From assembly GCA_002946415.1 (NCBI GenBank), contig NJPS01000030.1:62001-126000 (forward strand): 64,000 nt of DNA. Direction: 5' to 3'. Shown here piece after piece: positions 1-11,592 of this stretch. Made by a program: the position numbers and the translations under genes. How positions within the stretch are numbered: the first letter of the stretch is position 1; each line of letters begins with the position of its first letter. Source of the DNA: Rutstroemia sp. NJR-2017a BVV2. Its lineage: Eukaryota; Ascomycota; Leotiomycetes; Helotiales; Rutstroemiaceae. Below the pieces are notes generated by a model. It did no database searches. It saw only the letters and a list, made by a program, of their open reading frames with translations, and was not told the DNA's origin.

Positions 1-534
1 ATAGACCCATCGGATAACCATACAGTATACCTGGTATACAAAGTCGACGGGAACAATGTGAACAAACCGACCCCAATCATGCTTCAAAGAATGGCAGATG
101 ATGGTCTCACCATAGACATTGAATCCCCCCCCAAGCAACTAATCACCAACGAGAAGGCAGATGGTCCTGTGGTCGAAGCCCCCAACATCATTTACATCAA
201 CCGTAAATATGTCCTGTTCTTCAGCAGCAACGCCTATAACACAGACCTTTATGATGTCAGCTATGCATATTCTGCTGATTTGCGCATCGGCGACTGGAAT
301 AAGACCACAACACCACTGCTCCAAACAAACAACCCGTTTGCGGGAATGACTGCACCAGGCGGGGCATCAGCGCTCGTGAATCCAGATGGCGTAACTGGAG
401 ACTTGTACTTCCACGCGAATTGCCCCGTGACGACGGGAAAGAGTTCTTCTGCAAAGCGATGCATGTACTATATTCCTATCAGTTCTGAAGTGGATGATGA
501 TTCAGGCGTGATCTCAATTCACGCGGGAAGCTGA
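1..534 (+). CDS. GH43 glycoside hydrolase, C-terminal part (5' end outside window)
   Basis: The reading frame is open from base 1 and stops with TGA at 532-534, giving the last 177 residues. The frame has no start inside the window, and the GTG at 58 is internal. The opening residues IDPSDNHTVYLVYKVDG match the GH43 region that carries the pKa-modulating aspartate. VVEAPNIIYINRKYVLFFSS carries the glutamate expected to be the general acid. SYAYSADLRIGDW is another typical five-bladed propeller segment. GH43 enzymes hydrolyse arabinan, xylan or related side chains and are normally secreted. The N-terminus with the signal peptide and the catalytic base aspartate is not visible, so substrate specificity cannot be judged. 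No intron is seen in this part. Family assignment is firm; subfamily is unknown. Confidence 0.85.
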   Translation: MDPSDNHTVYLVYKVDGNNVNKPTPIMLQRMADDGLTIDIESPPKQLITNEKADGPVVEAPNIIYINRKYVLFFSSNAYNTDLYDVSYAYSADLRIGDWNKTTTPLLQTNNPFAGMTAPGGASALVNPDGVTGDLYFHANCPVTTGKSSSAKRCMYYIPISSEVDDDSGVISIHAGS

Positions 535-2378
535 GCATAAGTGTGAAAAATCGGTGGGAATATGTGTGCGATGTTCAGGCCGGAACTGGAGTTCGGTATA
601 TAAACTGTTTGCTTTGGTTTGATACTTTGATTCGGGTGTTGGTTTTGGTTTTTGGAGGAGGGTTTGCATGGCTAACTGTATGGGAATTCGCATTGTCACA
701 GCGGATGAGGAGCATTTCATATTACAGATACCACGGCTATCTAATGTATATGTACAGTTTGTGGGGATTTTGGAACAGACTTTTGCTTTGGAGGACTGTA
801 ATCCGATTATTTACTTTCTTGGGATCTCTCTGTTTCTTTCGCGGATATGTGATCGACATGATGTCTTCCATCTGGCTTCTTTCTTGTGTCGAGACACGGA
901 TCATACCACGACCGACGTTCTTTTCCCACTCTTACCCACTTTTGCAGAGTAAGTCTTCCTACAATAATAGCACTACATCCAAAACTAGCTATATATACAC
1001 CTAGTCCCACTAACCTTCGATCAATATAAGTGCTCGCCTAATCCGACTCAAGTCCACCCCTTACTCTTCTCCCACTCCTCGCTCAGACCATCCCCAGATT
1101 CCAAATTTCCGAATTTGCCTACAGTATCTTTCTGCCTATCACACTTTCTACAATCCGATTTACACAATTGCATCTGTCTAGGTAGAAGTCGATAGTGTAA
1201 AGATCAAACTGATGGACTTGGAGATAGTATGCCTTACGTTTTTCCAGATAATTTCGCTGAAGGTGTGGAGTTCGACCATTTTGTTGGACGACAACGGGAA
1301 GGTAATTATACTTTATGGGTGAATCGCTCGGATCGGGCTTTCTTTGCTCGGAGGGGAAACAAGAGCTGGGGTTAGAATAAGGGAGGGGAGGATTTTGTAG
1401 ATGATGGAATTAGTGGAGGGAATCGAAGAGGCGAGCGGGGGAGAGCAGTTGCGGAGATGGGACCGCCGCAGTGGACATTATTGAGAAGGATATAGATAAA
1501 CGATCCATATGATGAAGCAAGAGGAAGACAACGTGGTCAATGAATGAACTGCAAGGAAAGGAGGGAGGTTGCACAGGCTCAACTACATACATAACTGCAC
1601 TATTCGACAGTTTTCTGGAGCAATTCTCGGCATCCCGTAAGTTGCATAACATCAGCGTGTATCCGTATCACCTTGTCGAACCGCATTGCTCGCTTTTTGC
1701 TGATATAATATTATATTCTTATTTCAACGACGACGTACACAACTGATCAGTTGCTGGATCGTACTGTCTTGCACTGTAGGTGCGCTCTCCGGTGCAGAAA
1801 TAAAAGACCGACAACAATGCTTTAAAGACAGTTAGACAATGAAATCATAATAACGTGCTAGACTATCTGGGTTATCCATTTGACAATAGTAACCAGCTAA
1901 AATATACTGTCCCAAATGGGCCTGTTTTTTCCACTCCAAAGAGGTGCGGTGGTCGCATGCTTCGCTAATTTCACACACTAAAACCGGAAGCGACCACAAT
2001 ATTAATGGCAGCGACCTGCGAAATCTTGTTTCCATATCATTGCAGTGGCTCATTAATTTGAGTCGCCACGCCAGAGATGATGTCGATATCGAAACCTTTC
2101 GAGGAGAATCCAAAGTGGTGCCTTTTATTTCATCAGCCCGGATGAGCCTCTTTCGCGGGGCACGCGGGGCACCTACTTCGTCAGCTATTCGTCCATATCT
2201 TGGCACCAACAGTTGGCACCGCCTCATAGCATCGGCATCATGCCGTATGAGGCAAAGTGAAAGATGCAGAATGAGGCTGTATGCATTGCACCTCGGGGCA
2301 ATTTGTGGATTTAAGTCAGACAAAATCTTCGGGAGTTTTCATTTTATCTATATTATCAGTAAATGCAATCCATTCAGT
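535..2378. other. Intergenic region, GH43 to STAND gene
   Basis: About 1.8 kb without a supportable gene. It contains a T/G-rich stretch (590-900), then mixed sequence. Short open frames on both strands lack recognisable domains or coherent splicing. It probably holds the 3' UTR of the GH43 gene and the promoter of the STAND gene. Confidence 0.6.
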
Positions 2379-5300
2379 ATGCCGATTAATGGAGTTCCAT
2401 CAACGAGTCTCAGTGACCCATGGCTTATCGCGAAGGAGCGGTTCGTTAGAGACCTTGATCCTGCGGAGCGTAAGCTTTTCGACGAAGCCACACCCGAAAA
2501 TATGTATTACAAGTCGAGTAATATTCAACGCGCCGATGCGGAGAACAGCAAGGCTCGAAAAGTCTTGCATTTACTTCAGCCACTCGTTGTCACAATTGAA
2601 GACTATGGGAAGGCTATGGACACATTCTCAAATGTCGCACCTCTATCCCTAGGTCCCATCTGGGGATGTATTCGAGTGGTGCTCGTCTTAGCAAGCAACT
2701 ATGGAAGGTTCTATGATGCGATAATACATACACTTGCTCGTATAGGGGATATACTCCCCAGTTTACGTAGGTTTGCGCATGTTTAGTTCCTATTGCTCGT
2801 TCTGAGATATCAAGGCCAATACCAGAACATCTTCGATCCAAGCAAACATCCACACTTCGAACAGAAGTTGTCAGCCGCCTACCTCGAAGTCATAGAACAG
2901 TGCATGAGGTTCCGAAAATTGCTACTAGGACAGAAAACTTCATTATTCAAGAGGGTTATGCAGCCGCTTTCTCCATCCCTGAAATCGGACCTCGAGCAAG
3001 CTGTCGATAAGGTGAGGGAGCGGCGAAAAGCTGTAGAGGAAGAGGCTCATATCTGCCACATGGTTGAAGCAAAGGAGACACAGGAACTCGTGTTACGAAA
3101 TGTTCAGCTCAGTCGAGCGAAAGCCAAAGGTAATTCAGCTTGTTCCTTTTTCGTCACTGTTTTAACCGGTGCCGTGGCACAGAGACCAAGCAAATGCGTC
3201 TTATCTCGCAATTATCGAACATCAACTATCAATACAAACATCGACGCATGGAAAAGATACGACATCGTGGGACCGGTGATTGGATAACCGATATGGATCA
3301 GTATAGATCCTGGGTCTCTTGTGACACGTCTTGCCTTATGTCCTTCTATGGTATTCGTAAGTCACTCGTGATTGTGGGGCAAATAGCGAGGACTCATTAC
3401 TGATTCTCTCAAGCTGGGTCTGGTAAATCGGTCTCGGCCTCGAGCTTGATCGACTGGCTGCAGTCCACAGTTTGCGGGGTGAAGCAGAACGTTGCCCTTG
3501 CCTATTATTATTGTGATTATGCCGACAAGAGAACACTAACTTCTGCTGGAGTGTTCAGCTGCATCGCGCAGCAATTACTCAGGCAAAAGGGTGTACTTTC
3601 AAAACGTCTAATGGGCATTCTAGAGACGATGTTTCCAAACGAAGCGGCTTCTGCCTCATTAGATGATATTGTAACATTGTTGACAGTCGTGATAGATGAG
3701 TTCAAGAGTGTAATTTTGTTTGTCGATGGAACCGATGAGCTTCCGGAGAGTGACAGGAATACGACCTTTCAGAACTTGCGAAAGGTTGTTGAAGTCACTG
3801 CCTCTCCAATCAAATTATTCGTCTCAGGTCGAGCTGACATCTCTTATTTATTCCCGCAGTCCGAAAAGCTAGCTGTGGTGAAAGTGAGCATTCGCAAAGA
3901 TTCAATCACGAGCGACATTAACAGTTATCTTCGCCACTCCATCAGCGAATTAATTCAGTCCGGAGACTTGGTTATAGGTAATCCATCTCTTGAGGAAGAC
4001 ATTTTCAGCGCCTTGAGTGCCGGGGCCCAAGGAATGTAAGAGCAAGACTCACAGGATAGTCATGAAGCGCTTACTGAATATATTCTGTAGGTTCTTATGG
4101 GCTAAATTTCAGCTGGATGAACTGTGTCAACTGGAGACCGACGCTGCTATCACAAAGGCTCTTCGAAACCTTCCTCGGAATCTGGAAGATACCTTCGACC
4201 GGCTTCTCCAACGTGTTCTTGGTGACGAGACACGCGAACTGGTGAAGAGAATGTTCAATTGGATCGTTTTTGCCCGAAGACCGTTACATATGAATGAACT
4301 CCGAGAAGCGATAGCATTCACCATTAATGACGGATTTTGGGATGCTGCTAAAATACCCAATGATCTCAAAAGGTTGGTGCGAGCATGCGGGAATCTTGTC
4401 ATCGTCGACGAAGAAACTGAAAACGTGCAGCTTGCACATCATACTGGTAAGAAGTTCCATCAAAAGCCACCCTTCCCTTTATCTATTGGAGAGAAGGAGA
4501 CTGGCGCTGTCCTGTGACATTGCCATGGTACCCCTTTTATCTTGATTATGCACAAAAAGCCGACACTGACTGGTTACCGACTTACCATAGTTGAACAGTA
4601 TCTTTTATACTCCCAAACCTCAAAAATCCCGTATTTTCATACAACGAAAGAAGACGCCAATCGTGAGATAGGGGAGGTCTGTGTCGCTTACCTGTGCTTC
4701 TCTGATTTTGAATTGCAAGTCACACGACCCGACATGATCACGCCGACTATGGCCGTGTTACAACAGGCAATAAACACGCAATCTGTAATCCCTTATTCCT
4801 CTACACGGGTCCGACAAGTGGTAGCAGTAGCTAGTGCTATGATGGCACCTCGAAAAATAGATCAACGTGTCGCCACTGGTATCAACTTTGCCCGTCACAT
4901 ATCCAGAAAACGCCCTCGTACGCAAGAATTTTACGGGAGTTATCGTCTGTTGGCTTATTTAAAGGAACATTGGCTGTGGCATGTGGAAAGTTTTACCGAA
5001 GAAACTAGAGAGACCAAAGCCGGACGCTTATTCAAACGCCTTCTGTTTGAAAAACAATTTTCATTTTCCCATACACCATGGGATGGGTTCTCTCTTGGAG
5101 ATCGTTTGCTGAGATGTGCTATGCTGGGATGGGCGATTTCTACTGGGCACTTACCTTTATTAAGGGAACTGGTTGCAGCGGAAAAGGGTGTAGCTTTCGA
5201 ATATGTTGGACGAGCAAGTCATAAGTTTTGGAAGCTACATCTCGCTAAGCTGGACGCTACGGTGCCTCTGATCAAAATGCCAGAAAAAGTATGGAGTTGC

Positions 5301-6902
5301 TACTTCAACTTAGACAACATGACATCTGAGAACGATTGTCTCGAGTGGCTTTATTTTCTGATAGTCACCGCTGCGCAAAACGGGAATTTTCCAGTCATCG
5401 AGCTGTGCTTGAAGCACGGCTTCAGCGGTTCGTCATCTATTGCCTCCTTCGTGAGGGCCCACCTTCTACTCGAAGCTAGTCTACATAGACAATTTGAGTT
5501 CTGTCGGCTCCTGCCCAAACTGTCTCACAATGTATGGCTATCCTACGAAGGAGACGAGACTTATGCTACCGCTCTGGACATTGCCATGTATTGCGGGGAG
5601 ACCAGACTAGTGTTCTCCTATCTTGAAGATGGTTGTCCCTCATCGTATTGGACTTCTACAATGCTTTTCAGAGCCAAGGTACTCACCAGAGCTGCCAGGA
5701 CTGAAAGTGAGAGCTTAGTAAATGCTCTATTGCAGGGCTTGCTACTCGAAGAAACCCCAGTAGACCCAGTGGATGACTACATGCCCTCAAAGCTGGCACA
5801 AGAACCTAGTCCCCACTTAGATTCGGATGATGCTCTCCCGGTGCTTGCCACACAACATGAAAGGATGAACGATAAGTCTTTGTACCAAGAAATTTCCGAA
5901 AATGAAGAGTTGACGAACATCGTGGTGGCTGTAGCAGAGCGAGGCATGGTAAATGGGCTAAAGACATTGCTTGAGTTTACAGCTTCACTGGACTGTACTC
6001 ACCTATACAGACTACTGGTAAGACATATCGCCTTTTTGGCAGCGCTCACCTACGACTTTCCGGAGATGATAGCTGCTATATTAAGCTTTGATATGAGGCT
6101 GGAATCACTGGATTGCACTGGTGGCTACATGTGGTATTCGGTTCCCCTTTCCCAGCCGGCCATTGCCATCATGAAAATAGATGCCTCATATGCATATTCC
6201 ACACCAATTGAGTACTTGTCTAGCGACGATAAACAAATCAAGTTATCGAAGAGGGCATCTAAAATTATCCTCAGCAAGATAGTCAGTGCCTTTAAGGGGA
6301 GGATTCGGCAGGGCGACATTCCAAAAGGACTGGGGAAATGCTCATGGAAGTTTTGGGATGTGGTAATGGGACAAAGAGAGGGCGCAGTATTCTTTCCATC
6401 CCTCAAAAGGCTGGAATATGCTTATTGTCTAGCAACCGGGGACTGGAAGTCAACACCAGTGTCCGGCTTAATAGATTTAAAGTCGTGGCCCTGCCTCCCA
6501 GTACCGGATTTCGGCGAAAGAACAGAAATCTCGTGGTTACTTTGGGCTGTCCTGTACAAGAGACTGGACGTCGTCGAGCATCTTTTACAGTTAGGCGCAA
6601 GGGGGAGAACCTGGGCAATAGAATCCACGTATGGTTTCAACTCGGGCGAAATGTCTCTGTTATGTGCTATCATCGCAGGATCGTATGACATGATTAAGCT
6701 TTTGGTCGACGCGGGCGTTCCAACCTCTATCCGCTGGAGAAACAAGAATTCGCATAAGCCAAAAGATATGCTGGACTTGGTTGTGCGGTGTCAACCAGAA
6801 CATTTGCAACCGAAGATCGTGGACCTGATTGTCTCTAGGGATCATGCTTACTGGGCGAAAATGATCACAAAAACTACACCTTCTAAAGGATCGTCGCGAT
6901 GA
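2379..6902 (+). CDS. DUF7708-NACHT-ankyrin STAND (NLR-like) protein
   Basis: Six exons splice into 1388 residues: 2379-2766, 2815-3129, 3183-3356, 3414-4035, 4091-4446 and 4591-6902. The first intron is the least certain. Residues 10-190 look like DUF7708, the usual N-terminal domain of fungal NACHT proteins, with LGPIWGCIRVVLVLASN as its hallmark. Splicing the 3357-3413 intron creates the Walker A motif GIPGSGKS at about 291-298, which strongly supports that junction. Walker B is ILFVDGTDE with Asp at about 397. MFLWAKFQLDELC follows across intron 4, and LAHHTVEQYLL across intron 5, both classic for this family. The long C-terminal part (620-1388) has divergent ankyrin-like helices, clearest near 1260-1340 (VVEHLLQLGA, MIKLLVDAG). 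By family analogy it is a cytosolic NTP-driven sensor in nonself recognition or heterokaryon incompatibility; the ligand is unknown. The gene appears intact. Confidence 0.88.
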
Positions 6903-9900
6903 AGTTTACGTTCTAAAGGGATTTTATGGTATATAAGCTATATGCAGAAACGGTCGCCTGGTCGTCATAGCTCAAGGCACGCTGATAGATGGTGCCTCAC
7001 GCAGAAACGACTTGTCGTTTTTGGAGAGCTTCTTGATTTGCGTATCGAGCGTTGGCGTTTGTTAGGTACTAGATGATGAATGATTGTATGATGAATACGA
7101 GAAGATCGTAGAAGATCTTTTATCCGTATCGCTCCTTTGATTTGAATTGCTGGAAGGTGCAGAGACGTCTAGAATAGTAGCAGAGTTGTTTTTGAAATCG
7201 TTGTTTTTGAATCGCTGCCGGCCATCAAACCTACCATTCTATCTCTGAAAAGGAAGCGAAAGAGTGCCTTTCTCGTCCAAGGACTTCCTCATTCCACAAG
7301 ATCTATTCCTGTATCACCAAATCTGCATAGTGATATCGAATTTTCCTCTCTTTTCGCACAGCCAGTACTTCCGTACAGTCTTCATCCGAACCCACCAAGC
7401 CAACAAGCCGGAACTAATACCCGGTTGAGGCGGGAACCGCAAGCCCAAGCGTCGAAACATCGCTTAGGAACTCCAGGTCCAGAACCTCCCTCCCCCCAAA
7501 CGCACCCCTCATATCATCAAACAATATGAAACGTTACCAGAAACCGGCCAACAACGCCGAACCAAACTTTTGTCCTCCTCCACTTCTTCCCCGCCCGGTT
7601 GAAACATATCCCTTCAGTGCACCATTGATATTCGTTTCCCCCGATAATATAGCCTTGGCAACCTGTCAGTTCCGGCGCCATTAACCTTGAATCTCCCATA
7701 TACATTTTCCTGGTACCGAGGTAGTGAAAACGTTTTTTTTCCTCCTTCCCCTGCCTTGCCCGGCCCCCATGTTCTTCCCCCACCTTTGGCCCTGGATCAA
7801 TATCAGACCACACCGGAGCAGGAAATGTGCGACAAAACACATGCAGACGCAGGCACAGGCAGGCACAGGCACCGACACTCCAGAGCCATCCATAACCTTA
7901 TCGGCTTGAATTCAAGATTTGTGGGGTTGTGTGACGAGACGGAGACGGACGCTTCATATTTTGGGGGCCTGCTTCCGTGCCTTGGAATGGTTGATTCCGT
8001 TCGGGTGAGAATGCTGGATTGGGGTTTGCGTACAGATGGTCCTGTTCACGTCGTATGCACGCAGGGGATGGGGCAGGTGAGTTGTTCGCGCGTTTGGTTT
8101 GGCGGTTGGTTTTAGGTTTTCTGGAGTGGAAGATGGGATGCCATGGTGATGGGGATGGTGATGGGAATAACGATACGGGAACAGCGGTGTGCGGTATAAG
8201 CACAGTGCAGTGCAGCCTCAGCGAAGCTGTGGTACCGAGACGGATGCACGGGATAAGGTGGGAGGGATGAGGTAAGATGGGAATTTTTAGATTCGTGATA
8301 GATGATGCGATCTTGGTAACGGCGGTTAGATGGGGCGTTTTTGTTTGCGGCGAGGTTAAATTGGGTGGGATGGGAATGAATATACGCCGTGTGATATGGA
8401 TAGACAGGTAGATGGACAGGGTAAAATTGCACTATGGGTGTCTAGATTGATGATGCATGGTGTTTAAGGATCCTGCTGTACGTTGTTGTCGCCTTTGAAT
8501 TTGATGCCTCCAAGGTTGCCACCAACTGCAAAGTGGGATATCCCCTATCACCTGTCGCCGAGGGGTGTTGCTAGACAGAGACGGGCCTTCTCGTCCGAAG
8601 ATCATAATCGCGAATGCAACTCCTCCATTCAGATGAGATGCAATGAAATTTTGTTCGAAGTGCATGATGTGTTGCACATCTCTAGAGCCGTCCAATAGTT
8701 CCAGACACTAGAACTCTCCGCCACCAACCATGGGCTCGGTGGGGCGGAGATATATGAAATGAGATCATATCAGAAGAGCTTCAGACTTTTGTTGCACGTC
8801 TTCTGCAATGTCTCAGTTTCATTTGGACTCGGAAGGTGCAGATCGGGGTTGTGTTCTCATCTGGAAGATGCGGGCATGATACCACTGTGATTCGGAGTTT
8901 TGGCTGCATATTTGCCTAATCGGGAAGTGAGGTTGATCTGTTCAATACCTGCCTGTACTTGACTGCATCCGCGCCATATAATTGGGGAAATGAGAGGCGG
9001 GAACGTGATCGGATCCATCGCTCGAGTGAATAGGCTTCCAGCATAGATATTCATAATCGTGTTGACGTCGTCCGTAGGGTTCTCATCTGATTCGCTCAAC
9101 TTCCGTGCTCTCACTGAAGAGCGATTTTAGATGAAAGGGAACATTCATGACTGCGACTAACAGTTCTAGGTAGCCAGAGCCTCTACTTGAGAGTGAATAT
9201 TGAATATACAAAGCCGTAAATATTTATTTTAGCACCAAGAACTGGAACTATCCAACCTCAAGCTGATCCATCATGTTATAGTTACGCGCAAAACATCCCA
9301 TAAACTCGGGAACCCAGAATTTCCTCCAGTGCTGTTTCTTGTAGTCATTCATATCCCAAATCTCCAATATAAAAAAGCAAACCTATCCATCCCGTCATCC
9401 GTCCATCCCGCTCTCCCCTGCGCCACCAACATCTACCGAGCCGCAAATGTAGAAAAAGCAAAACTTCACAAACCACTCGACCTATCCTATCCCATCTCAT
9501 CTCAGACAACAAACCGTTGAGCCGTCTCCATTAGCCATTCACAACCCATTTTAACCCACGGGTACCTTTGATCTCCGAGATACCTACACCATCCATGTAA
9601 TTATAACGAGATTCTGCATCGGAGCGCTCCCGTCCCGACCGGAACGGTCTTGCGCTGTACCGTAAATGCCGATGTCCATAGTTAACGAAGGCGGATTTCG
9701 AGACTTGTGTATGTTTTGATACGGTGCTTTTGGCGTTGAGTTTTCTTTTCAAAATTTTCTATTGTGGCGTTACAGCACTGCTTTATCTATGTATCTATTA
9801 GTTACGCCTTTCTCGTACCTCCTCTCATCTACCCTACCCAGAACCATCCAACATTCCTCTCCGACATCCCCCCTCCTCGTTCACTCTCACCCACGCACCG

Positions 9901-11309
9901 TCACACAACATCACAACCCTACTAAACCTCGGTCTCAAGCTCAATCCCGGCGCCGCGCCCACTCCTGCAGCTATCTGTTAATCGCCGAATACACAGCATA
10001 ACGACCCCCGACCGCCTACATATATATTGCGCATGATGATGTATATCTACTTCTACTAAATGGACTTCTTGAGAAGTCCGGCTTATATACACATACAAGG
10101 ACCATATCGCTGCCTATCCACCGCAAGCAAGCCCGACGCCGGAAAGCTGACATGCATATACGCATGCTCCACTGAATCGGACTTCGGTCGCTCATCTACT
10201 GGTATCTATCTACTTGCCTGGTGACCTGTCTATTTATCTTAATAATCCCTTGCGCATCGGGTTTATAGGGACAGATAGTTGTAAAAACAGAAAACAGCGC
10301 CGAATATAACACAATTCTAAACTACGAAATCCGCCAAGCTAGATGAGAACTCATGCCCATTAATGAATAAGGTGAAGTTACCTATTTAGTAAAGCGAGCG
10401 GCTTGTGGCTGAGAGAAGCTGAAACAGATAGATAGGTGAGTGGCTTGCTTCTTGGTGGAGGGGCAGCGAGGGGCGCTTTGTACTTACTGTATGTACTGCT
10501 AACATTTTTGCATCTTTCATAAACTCTCTGAGTTCAACTTCTCCAGAGCGCTTTGGATTTGTAAAAAATACTCGCTTTATACAGACATATACCAACATAT
10601 ATCTCTGCACAGCAAAACAGACCGAAACCCCTCCTCCCATCATTCTAAATCCCAGCTTACTACCTACCTGTCTAGACACCATATATAACCTCAAGTATAT
10701 TAACCCAAGCGCCTTCTGGGTCGCTTACTTACATACCTCCCGAGTCCCAACCTCCCTCCCTACCTACTTACTTACCCACAACCCATGATCCCTCTCCTGT
10801 ACATGTACCGGAGTTCCGGTGCACCATTCTCACCACACCAACCAGCTATCCTCGCTTCCCATTGCAGTTTGTGTTATAGCATACAGATGGCAATATCATA
10901 TCAATATCAATATCATGCGTTAGAAGCCGCCACCCCCATGGATGCAATCTTACATAAAGCTGGGGAAAGTGGGTGATGTTTTGAGATGTGGGGATGGGTT
11001 GGAGGGAGTGCATCCATCTGTTGCAGAAAACGAAGCTCAGGTTGAGGTTGAGGGGGAGGTCAATTTAAAGTATCATTCATGTCATATACCCATCCATAAA
11101 GCATACCAGCCAGCCAGTCAATCAGCCAAGAGAAGGCCAACCCAATAATCAACCCACAAACCCACCAATCACTCACCTAAAACATATAATCCGGTACACT
11201 AGAACCAAAAACCAAGTACTAGCCCGCCAGTTAGCTAGCTATGTAATAATAGATTACCCCAGTCCAGGCTGTCCAGCTACGTACATACCCTCGATCTGAC
11301 TGCAGCGAA

Positions 11310-11327
11310 CGAGCGAGCGAGCGAGCG
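11310..11327 (+). repeat. (GAGC)n microsatellite
   Basis: About four and a half GAGC units, lying at the boundary between a C-rich block on the left and a G-rich block on the right. Confidence 0.8.
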
Positions 11328-11520
11328 TTTACGCGAACTCTACAGTATCTCTAAACGAACGGACAACACGGAGAAAACAAACACCGTACGTGCGCGGACA
11401 TTCGGTCTACTTCGTTCGGTCGTGGTCGCAAGAGACGTTTTGTACGTACTGAGGATCGGCTTGAGGGGTGGGGGGAAGAGCCTCATGCGCGGCGTGGGGA
11501 GTTGGTTAGCTATGGTAGAT

Positions 11521-11592
11521 TTTAGGTTTAGGTTTAGGTTTAAGTTTGGGTTTGGATTTGGGGTTGGGGTTGGGATTGGGATTGGTGTGATG
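11521..11592 (+). repeat. Degenerate TTTAGG / TTGGGG tract
   Basis: Three perfect TTTAGG units are followed by drifting variants (TTTAAG, TTTGGG, TTTGGA, TTGGGG, TTGGGA). The tract resembles a degenerate telomere-type repeat, but the unit is TTTAGG rather than the usual fungal TTAGGG and the tract is internal. Confidence 0.7.

Noticed and set aside
543..1004. 153-codon plus-strand frame after the GH43 gene
   Set aside because: It starts at a GTG, has Trp/Phe/Arg-rich T/G-driven composition and no domain; it overlaps frames on both strands.
1832..2323. 163-codon minus-strand frame upstream of the NACHT gene
   Set aside because: No recognisable domain, and a competing plus-strand frame covers the same bases; it sits in the expected promoter.
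1944..2378. In-frame upstream extension of the NACHT gene
   Set aside because: The frame is open, but its translation does not resemble STAND N-termini; the ATG at 2379 begins a normal DUF7708 start.
7517..8432. Overlapping 80-140-codon frames on both strands
   Set aside because: They follow the local C-rich/G-rich composition and have no domain or splice logic.
11521..11592. A true telomere
   Set aside because: Degenerate, short, and flanked by tens of kilobases of unique sequence on both sides.
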